Shown here: one piece after another, positions 15,776-20,718 of the stretch | Position numbering within the stretch: the first letter of the stretch is position 1 | Layout: the number at the start of each line of letters is the position of its first letter | Origin: Actinomycetes bacterium | Lineage (GTDB): Bacteria > Actinomycetota > CADDZG01 > JAHWKV01 | NCBI GenBank assembly: GCA_029263035.1 | Contig: JAJCYF010000093.1 | Location: 1 to 20,718, forward strand | Reading direction: 5' to 3' | Length of the DNA: 20,718 nucleotides | Notes under the pieces: generated by a model | What the model saw: only the letters and a program-made list of their open reading frames with translations | What the model was told of the DNA's origin: nothing | Database searches by the model: none | Position numbers and translations under genes: made by a program

Positions 15776-16405
15776 TTGCACGACGGCCCCAGCCTGCCCG
15801 AAGGGGTGGACCGGACGGAGTACGAGAGACTGAGGCGCCTCATGTGGGCCTCGGTTCAGCGTGTCTGGAGGGGGGATCGTGAGGTTGTTGCCGGTACAGA
15901 TCCCTGGAGCGTGGTCGATGAAGCGTGGACCTCAATGGCAGCCCAGCAATTCCGCTCCGCCGGGCCGTTCCCGGTGTTCGCCTGCCGGGTGGCCCGCAAC
16001 AAGGCCATCGATGCACTCAAGCGGGCAGAGGTCCGACGGCTGGGACCCTCTTTGGATGCCACCCGCTCCGACGATGAAGGGCACCAGATTCAGGTCATCC
16101 CAATGCAGGCCAGCACCGCCAGCGCCGAGGCCGAGTTCTTCGACGCCGAACGCCTGGCGGGAATCACCCAGGCGATCGAGTACTCGCTCACCAAGGTGGA
16201 GAAGATGGTGTTCCTAGCGGTGAGGGTCGACCGCAAGAGCGGTGCCGCCGTAGGGCGCGAGCTCGACCCACCCCTGTCCGGCCAGCGGGTCGGTCAGATT
16301 CTGGCCGGTGCAGTGGTGAAGATCCACAACTCCCTGCAGGGGCTTGGGGACGAGCAGCTTGCGAAGATGGTGGCCGAACGATCCGAAGGAAAGAGCACGC
16401 GATGA
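15776..16405 (+). CDS. ECF-like RNA polymerase sigma factor
   Basis: The product has 209 residues from TTG at 15776, with AGAGGG eight bases upstream. ECF sigma factors direct RNA polymerase to a small regulon. Region 2 is seen around residues ~15-90: after the helices of RLRRLMWASVQRVWRG comes WSVVDEAWTSMA, then FPVFACRVARNKAIDALKRAEVRR, closely parallel to the ECF pattern FxxWLxRIARNxAxDxLRR. Region 4 is around ~125-190 (LAGITQAIEYSLTKVEKMVFLAVRV followed by VGQILAGAVVKIHNSL), but the helix-turn-helix is divergent and contains an unusual insert (RELDPPLSGQR). It is the first gene of an ATGA-coupled operon with an unknown protein and a Rad50-like ATPase. It may act as a true sigma factor or as a sigma-derived DNA-binding component of that system. 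Confidence 0.78.
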   Translation: MHDGPSLPEGVDRTEYERLRRLMWASVQRVWRGDREVVAGTDPWSVVDEAWTSMAAQQFRSAGPFPVFACRVARNKAIDALKRAEVRRLGPSLDATRSDDEGHQIQVIPMQASTASAEAEFFDAERLAGITQAIEYSLTKVEKMVFLAVRVDRKSGAAVGRELDPPLSGQRVGQILAGAVVKIHNSLQGLGDEQLAKMVAERSEGKSTR

Positions 16406-17313
16406 GCGAAACCGACGACATGGTCCAGGACGCCGTCTCCCGGTATCTGGAGTACACCGAGCTGGGCGGCAGGCCTCCCGACTTCAGCGACCTCGCCGCC
16501 GATGTGCGGGAAAAGGTCCAACAGATCATCGGGATGCTGGAGCAGACAGAGGGCATCGCGCTGCGCACCGCCTTCCCCGAGGAAGCCGGCGGGCCCAGCC
16601 GGTCGGCCGGGCAGCTTCTGCAGGCCTCCGGCTCGGTGGAAGACCGCGCGCTGCTCGCCGAGCTCGACGCCTGGCTCCCGCCGGGGACGCCGGTGGACGT
16701 CGATGGCGCGCCTTCCGGCTTCGCCCTCCCCAACCTGCCGGTGGCCGCCAGCTGGACGGTGGGCACCACGGGGGGAAGGGTCCGGGTATGGCGGATCGAC
16801 GTTCCCGCGGCGGCCGATCTGGAAAACGACACCACCCACCTGGTAAGCCTGGACCGGGTGTTCCGGGCCTTCAGCGAAACCGCTGCCATATGCCTGGTGT
16901 GCGCCGACCTGAACTGCCTGCTCCTGGAGCCGCAGGATTGCGCCCCCGTGATCGAGGTCCCCGCCGGGGGCGTCACGTCGCGCAGGTACCGCCGGCCCAT
17001 CGCCCCGGTGGGAGAGGCCCTGTCGGCGTACCTGAGGGAGCTGATTCCCGCCTGGGAGGCACTTCCGAGGTTTGTCACGGGCAGCGCCCAGGCCCTGGAC
17101 GTCACCGCTCTGGCCACGGAGGCCGCCGCCGGCGCGGTCGGCATTCAGAAGGCGCTGGGAGCCCGCGCCCGCTACCCGAAAAAGGAGGTCCTGAGCGCCC
17201 TGGGTGAACCGGAAGCCGGCGCCCTGGCACAGATGGCGATATCGCTCTACGAGGGAAGGCACACCGCGGAGGAGATTGCGGTGCAGCTCACGAAGCTGGC
17301 GGGCTCCCCATGA
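16402..17313 (+). CDS. Unrecognised protein with a four-cysteine cluster, middle gene of the Rad50-like operon
   Basis: The product has 303 residues. Its ATG overlaps the sigma stop (ATGA) and its stop overlaps the next ATG (ATGA), so the three genes are translationally coupled. I do not recognise a family. Residues 1-60 are helical and acidic (VSRYLEYTELGGRPPDFSDL) and loosely recall the short leader segment before many sigma/anti-sigma partners. Residues ~110-200 look like an alpha/beta domain. All four cysteines of the protein fall in 17 residues, C164-x2-C167-x4-C172-x7-C180, which could bind zinc or an Fe-S cluster or could be buried strand residues. The C-terminal ~100 residues are Ala-rich helices. 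No metallophosphoesterase motifs (DxH, GNHD) are present, so it is not an SbcD/Mre11. There is no signal peptide or membrane segment. Confidence 0.8.
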   Translation: MSETDDMVQDAVSRYLEYTELGGRPPDFSDLAADVREKVQQIIGMLEQTEGIALRTAFPEEAGGPSRSAGQLLQASGSVEDRALLAELDAWLPPGTPVDVDGAPSGFALPNLPVAASWTVGTTGGRVRVWRIDVPAAADLENDTTHLVSLDRVFRAFSETAAICLVCADLNCLLLEPQDCAPVIEVPAGGVTSRRYRRPIAPVGEALSAYLRELIPAWEALPRFVTGSAQALDVTALATEAAAGAVGIQKALGARARYPKKEVLSALGEPEAGALAQMAISLYEGRHTAEEIAVQLTKLAGSP

Positions 17314-19085
17314 TCCTTGAGATGCGGCTTCGCAACTGGCGTGCGTACAGCAGCCTGGACCTGGAGCTCGGGCCGGGGACCACGTTCATTGTCGCGGCGA
17401 ACGGCGTCGGCAAGACCTCGCTGATCCTGGCCGCCGCCTGGGGGGTGTTCGGAGAGGCCTCCGGCGTTAACGCGGCTGAGGAGATCCGGGGAGACGCCCA
17501 GAGCGCCTCGGTGGAGATCGTCCTCCGCCTTCCCGACTCCGGGAACATCACCGTCGGCCGGACGATCGACCGCAAGGGCAAGTCGAAGCTTGAGGCCCGG
17601 CTGGGTGACCGGGTGATTACCGACCAGGCCGAGCTGCGTTCCCTGATGGCGGCCGAGCTGGGAGGCGACCCCCTGGTCCTGGCCCGGCTCACCTTCCTGG
17701 CGCACGGCGGGTCGCTGGAAAGTGCCAACGGGGAGTTCCAGCTTCGCGAACACCTGGCGAGCGTCTTCGGCGTCACCCCCCTGCTGGACGCCGCCGCCGC
17801 CGCCGGCAGGATGGTCAGCGAAGCTGCGTCCGCCGCCCGCAAGCTGAAGGCCGGCCAGAAGACCGACAAGACGGAGACCGAGAAGCTGATGGCCGCGGTT
17901 ACCTGGGTCGACGAGCAACTGCTCTCGACCGCCCTAGACCGCACCGATGCCCTGGAGACCATGGCGGCCGCCGAGGAGCGCCTGCGCCTGGCGGAAGAGT
18001 GGGACCGATACCGCACCGCCCAGCACGACCGGCAGGCCGCCCTTCAGACGCTGGCCGCCCGCGCGGGGGACCATCTGCCCGGGGGTACCGATCCGTCCGC
18101 CGCCCCCGCCGAGCTGGAGAGGGCGGAGCAGGCCCTGCAGGAGGATCTGTCCGCCGCATCCGCCGAGCTGGCCGCAGCGCAGGCCCAGCTGGCCATGATC
18201 GAGGAGGCCCAGAACCGTCTCCGCGGGGCGGGAGCAACCTGCCCCACGTGCCTAAGACCCCTGAGCGAGCACGACTCGTCCACCGCCCAGCAGCAGCACA
18301 CCGATCACCTCGCCGGGCTGAGGCAAAGGTCCGAAGAGGCCGCCGAGGTGGTGGCGAGCCGCCGGACCGCCCTCGAGTCACTTCGTGCGGTCCTTACGGA
18401 GGTGCGCATGCTGCCTGCGCCCAACCAACCACCCGGCGATCAGATTGGTCCCGGGGAGCTGGAGCCGGCCCGCACCGCCTATGAGGAGGCCCGTGCCCGG
18501 GTGCAGGAGCTGGACCGGCTCATGGCCGAGCTTGCCGCCGGGCGGCGGGTCACCGAGGCCCGGATCGGAGACCTGGCCCAGGCCGAGCGCGAAACTGCCG
18601 AAATTCTGGCTCTGATCCGCCAGGAGGCGGTGGGCCGGGCGGCCGCCGATGCCTTCCGGGCCACCGCGGACGCCATCACCAGCGAACAGATCGAGCCGCT
18701 GGTGGCCGAGGTCGGCCGGCGATGGAAGATGATCTTCGGCTCCGAGGGGCTTCGACTCAGCCCCCAGGGCGAGGTCACCCGCCAGATTGGGTCCCGCATT
18801 CTGCCCTTCCGGTCGCTGAGCGGCGGTGAGAAGGTGTGGGCTCTGTTGCTGACCCGGCTTTTGATCACCGGAGCATCCACCAACGCCCCGTTTGTCTGGC
18901 TCGACGAGCCGCTGGAACACCTCGACCCTCGCCTGAGGAGGGTGGTAGCCGGGACCCTCGCGCGCGCCTCCGACACCGGGGGCCTGCGCCAGGTAGTGGT
19001 CACGACCTACGAAAGCGAGCTGGCCCGCCAGCTGATGGAGGATGTGCCCTCGGCCTCGCTGATCTACGTTAGAGGTGCGGGCTAA
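17310..19085 (+). CDS. Rad50/SbcC-like SMC-type ATPase with zinc hook
   Basis: The product has 591 residues, shorter than SbcC or Rad50 (often about 900-1300). N-terminal Walker A is VAANGVGKTS (K35), followed by a Q-loop region (LTFLAHGGSLES). Coiled-coil-like stretches rich in Ala, Glu, Leu and Arg (about 190-300 and 320-450) flank a central zinc hook, C311-P-T-C314, through which two molecules would join. The C-terminal half holds the ABC signature LSGGEK (503-508) and Walker B FVWLDEP with D532 and E533, followed by the D-loop HLD. The switch position reads VVTTYESEL, with Thr/Tyr where many relatives have His. Such ATPases bind DNA ends or loops and usually drive a nuclease partner; none is adjacent. 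It overlaps the middle gene by 4 bp and ends the operon. An SbcC-like repair role or a defence role is possible. Confidence 0.9.
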   Translation: MILEMRLRNWRAYSSLDLELGPGTTFIVAANGVGKTSLILAAAWGVFGEASGVNAAEEIRGDAQSASVEIVLRLPDSGNITVGRTIDRKGKSKLEARLGDRVITDQAELRSLMAAELGGDPLVLARLTFLAHGGSLESANGEFQLREHLASVFGVTPLLDAAAAAGRMVSEAASAARKLKAGQKTDKTETEKLMAAVTWVDEQLLSTALDRTDALETMAAAEERLRLAEEWDRYRTAQHDRQAALQTLAARAGDHLPGGTDPSAAPAELERAEQALQEDLSAASAELAAAQAQLAMIEEAQNRLRGAGATCPTCLRPLSEHDSSTAQQQHTDHLAGLRQRSEEAAEVVASRRTALESLRAVLTEVRMLPAPNQPPGDQIGPGELEPARTAYEEARARVQELDRLMAELAAGRRVTEARIGDLAQAERETAEILALIRQEAVGRAAADAFRATADAITSEQIEPLVAEVGRRWKMIFGSEGLRLSPQGEVTRQIGSRILPFRSLSGGEKVWALLLTRLLITGASTNAPFVWLDEPLEHLDPRLRRVVAGTLARASDTGGLRQVVVTTYESELARQLMEDVPSASLIYVRGAG

Positions 19086-19147
19086 CTTTCGATTCCGCGC
19101 TCCACATCGATTTTCAAGTCACCGACAACCGCTTCAGGAGGACTCAC

Positions 19148-19924
19148 ATGGACGACCAGATCACCTATATCCACGGCGAGCCCACGTGGCAGGACCACGG
19201 ATCGGACGATGACACCGCAGCCACCGCGTTCTACTCCGCGCTGTTCGGTTGGGAGTGCCCGGATGGTGACCCGAACATGGGCGGCTATCGCAACTGCACC
19301 CTGAACGGTAAGGTCGTTGCGGGTATCAGCCCCCAGACGTCCGAGGGCGTTCCTCCGGTGTGGGCGTTCTACGTCTGCGTCGACGATGCCGATGCCATTG
19401 TGGCCAAGGTCACCGAAAACGGCGGACAGTCCCTGTTCGAGCCGATGCAGATCGCCGAGTACGGCAAGATGGGCTTCTTCATGGACCCCTCCGGCGCAGC
19501 CTTCGGCGTGTGGCAGCCCGGTGCCCACAAGGGGGCCCAGATCCGCAACGCACCCGGGTCGGTCTGCTGGTACGAGCTGATCACCACCGACGTGGCCGCA
19601 GCCTCCAAGTTCTACTCCGCGGTCTTCGGATGGACCGCCCAGAGCCATGGTCCCTCCGAAGGGCCCGGCGGTTACAACGAGTTCAAGCTGGGAGACAAGG
19701 CGGTCGCCGGGATGATGGCCAAGCCCCCGATGATGCCGGCCGAGGTTCCCCCTTACTGGGGCGTCTACTTTGCGGTCGAGGACGCCGACGCAACCGCCGC
19801 CAGGGCCGGCGAGCTGGGCGGGCGAATCCTTGCAGGTCCCATGGACATAGCTCCCGGCCGGTTCGCCACGGTGCAGGACTCGACCGGAGCGGTGTTCAAC
19901 ATCTTGAAGTCCGGCCGGGGATAG
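19148..19924 (+). CDS. Two-domain VOC (glyoxalase/bleomycin-resistance fold) protein, CFP30B-like
   Basis: The product has 258 residues, with AGGAGG six bases before the ATG, the best ribosome-binding site in the window. Two VOC modules are joined head to tail: residues ~8-125 (FYSALFGWECPDGD, then WAFYVCVDDAD, then FFMDPSGAAFGVWQP) and ~135-256 (VCWYELITTDVAAASKFYSAVFGW, then YWGVYFAVEDAD, then VQDSTGAVFNILK). Length and repeats match mycobacterial Rv0577/CFP30B-type proteins. VOC folds bind a metal and act as glyoxalases, dioxygenases or drug-binding proteins; the substrate cannot be read from the sequence, and the canonical metal His/Glu set is not obvious in both halves. It lies 62 bp after the Rad50-like gene. 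The strong separate ribosome-binding site suggests it is expressed in its own right. Confidence 0.9.
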   Translation: MDDQITYIHGEPTWQDHGSDDDTAATAFYSALFGWECPDGDPNMGGYRNCTLNGKVVAGISPQTSEGVPPVWAFYVCVDDADAIVAKVTENGGQSLFEPMQIAEYGKMGFFMDPSGAAFGVWQPGAHKGAQIRNAPGSVCWYELITTDVAAASKFYSAVFGWTAQSHGPSEGPGGYNEFKLGDKAVAGMMAKPPMMPAEVPPYWGVYFAVEDADATAARAGELGGRILAGPMDIAPGRFATVQDSTGAVFNILKSGRG

Positions 19925-19934
19925 CCGAGCAGGC

Positions 19935-19972
19935 CAACACAAAGGGGGCGCCGGCAGGCGCCCTCTGTGTTG
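19935..19972. terminator. Long hairpin between convergent genes
   Basis: CAACACA and TGTGTTG, with inner arms GGGGGCGCC/GGCGCCC, form a long interrupted stem with the loop GGCA. It lies 10 bp after the VOC stop and 1 bp before the stop of the convergent DUF427 gene, the position of a bidirectional terminator. Neither side has a clear T-tract. Confidence 0.65.
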
Positions 19973-19973
19973 A

Positions 19974-20258
19974 CTAGGCTTCTACCTGGACGCCCCTCCA
20001 GAAGGCGATCCGGTTGCCAACCTGCTCGGCACCGGCCATCGGATCCGGGTAGTACCAGGCGGCGTCCGGGTTGACCCGATCTCCAACGACCACGTCGTAG
20101 TAGCTGGCGGTGCCCTTCCAGCCACACTGGGTGTGCTTTTCGCTCGGTCGGAGCAGATCCATGTTCACTGCGTCGCGCGGGAAGTACTGGTTGCCTTCGA
20201 CCACCTCGCAGTTGTCGCTCTCCGCCAGCGTTTGGCCGTTCCAGATTGCTTTGGGCAT
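19974..20258 (-). CDS. DUF427 domain protein
   Basis: The product has 94 residues, the size of a single DUF427 domain, from ATG at 20258 with AAGGAG just upstream. Characteristic pieces are the N-terminal PKAIWNGQTLAESD, the central YFPRDAVNMDLLRPSEKHTQCGWKGTASYYDV and the C-terminal AAWYYPDPM...NRIAFWRGVQVE. DUF427 proteins are small cytoplasmic beta-rich proteins of unknown function, frequent in actinobacteria. It follows the SnoaL-like gene on the same strand after 51 bp, so the two are probably one transcript. The short direct repeat CTTCGATCG (20267-20275 and 20284-20292) lies just before its start, over the ribosome-binding-site region. Confidence 0.93.
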   Translation of the reverse strand: MPKAIWNGQTLAESDNCEVVEGNQYFPRDAVNMDLLRPSEKHTQCGWKGTASYYDVVVGDRVNPDAAWYYPDPMAGAEQVGNRIAFWRGVQVEA

Positions 20259-20309
20259 TTGATCTCCTTCGATCGAGGTCCATCTTCGATCGTAGGAGCA
20301 ATCCGGGCT

Positions 20310-20699
20310 TTACTCCGCGGGTCGGCCGGTCTGTCCTAGCGGCAGGACGCCCAGGGCCATCAGGAGCGACAGCCAGCCCGACTCGGCGTTGTGCTGCACC
20401 ACCTTGCCGTCCACCACCTGGTCGATGGAGACGTTCTGGAACCGGACCCTTCTACCGGTCGGGGCGATGCCCAGCCACTCGCCGGTATGGGTGCCCTCGA
20501 ACCAGGCGTGGGTGCAGACCAGGTCGCCCTCCGCCATCTGCCTTTCGATGGTCACCTTGAGGTCCGGAAAGCCGGCCCGCAGACCCGGGATCCTCTGCCG
20601 GGTTTCGTAGTAGCCGGGATGCTCCGCCAGATCGTCCAGGTCCCCCTCAACGATGATCCTGGTGGTACGGCGCAAAAGATCCTTGTTCTCGGTGCTCAT
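20310..20699 (-). CDS. SnoaL-like / NTF2-fold protein (ester cyclase type)
   Basis: The product has 129 residues from ATG at 20699 with AGAGGAAACG before it. The sequence has the NTF2-like order of the SnoaL-like ester cyclase family: an N-terminal helix (KDLLRRTTRIIVEGDLDDLAEH), then YETRQRIPGLRAGFPDLKVTIERQMAEGDLVCTHAWFEGTHTGEWLGIAPTGRRVRF, then NVSIDQVVDGKVVQHNAESGWLSLLMALGVLP. The pairs of Arg/Asp and the DLV...HTGEW...PTG blocks are typical. Family members are small cyclases, isomerases or uncharacterised proteins; the substrate here is unknown. It is the first gene of a pair with DUF427, and its promoter would lie beyond the right edge. Confidence 0.88.
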   Translation of the reverse strand: MSTENKDLLRRTTRIIVEGDLDDLAEHPGYYETRQRIPGLRAGFPDLKVTIERQMAEGDLVCTHAWFEGTHTGEWLGIAPTGRRVRFQNVSIDQVVDGKVVQHNAESGWLSLLMALGVLPLGQTGRPAE

Positions 20700-20718
20700 C
20701 GTTTCCTCTCAATCGAAG

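Noticed and set aside
16188..17262. Long minus-strand frames (about 320 codons) opposite the sigma and middle genes
   Set aside because: They show shadow-type composition. The plus-strand genes are supported by ATGA coupling and by sigma motifs.
16402..17313. Middle operon gene as an SbcD/Mre11 nuclease
   Set aside because: None of the metallophosphoesterase motifs (DxH, GD, GNHD, GHxH) is present.
15706..19118. The 11-mer TTGAAAATCGA upstream of the sigma gene and its reverse complement near 19108
   Set aside because: Chance matches of this length are expected among the many 11-mers in a 20-kb window, and the flanking bases do not agree.

Overview
The window is about 20.7 kb of GC-rich DNA (73% G+C in one 60-base line counted inside the ABC transporter gene) and most likely comes from an uncultured or soil member of the Actinomycetota. 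The pointers are a small subunit resembling the actinobacterial group 1h high-affinity [NiFe] hydrogenase, a VOC protein resembling mycobacterial Rv0577/CFP30B, a cold-shock-domain-free RNB ribonuclease, several GTG/TTG starts, and promoters placed for leaderless mRNAs. No rRNA, tRNA, CRISPR array, insertion sequence or integrase was recognised. All family assignments come from reading motifs; no database search was run.

Left part (1-9.4 kb): mostly housekeeping and cell-envelope genes. On the minus strand are the 5' part of an RNB-family ribonuclease, a secreted Pro/Ala-rich protein with an RlpA/3D-type barrel preceded by a leader packed with hairpins, a bacterial ferritin, one or two possible small ORFs, and a large M16 metallopeptidase lipoprotein. 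Divergent from it is the ribosome-assembly GTPase RsgA. After a gene-poor stretch come a small membrane protein of DUF4190 type (minus) and, divergently, a membrane-anchored VanW-family protein (plus).

Centre (9.0-13.9 kb): a [NiFe] hydrogenase small subunit on the minus strand lies between two ArsR-type regulator genes. It carries an extra C-terminal region of about 160 residues, and no large subunit or maturation gene is visible in the window. The upstream ArsR gene has a near-consensus promoter with a palindrome over its -10 box. A second strong promoter points the other way, towards an MsbA-like ABC exporter, through a leader of about 300 nt.

Right part (13.9-20.7 kb): an AT-richer Fic-domain gene with a predicted leaderless start looks recently acquired. 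It is followed by a tightly coupled three-gene plus-strand operon with 4-bp ATGA overlaps. The operon encodes an ECF-like sigma factor, an unrecognised 303-residue protein with a cluster of four cysteines, and a Rad50/SbcC-like ATPase with a CPTC zinc hook. No SbcD/Mre11 nuclease is next to it, so this cassette is the best candidate for an undescribed system. A two-domain VOC protein follows, and the window ends with a minus-strand pair encoding a SnoaL-like protein and a DUF427 protein.
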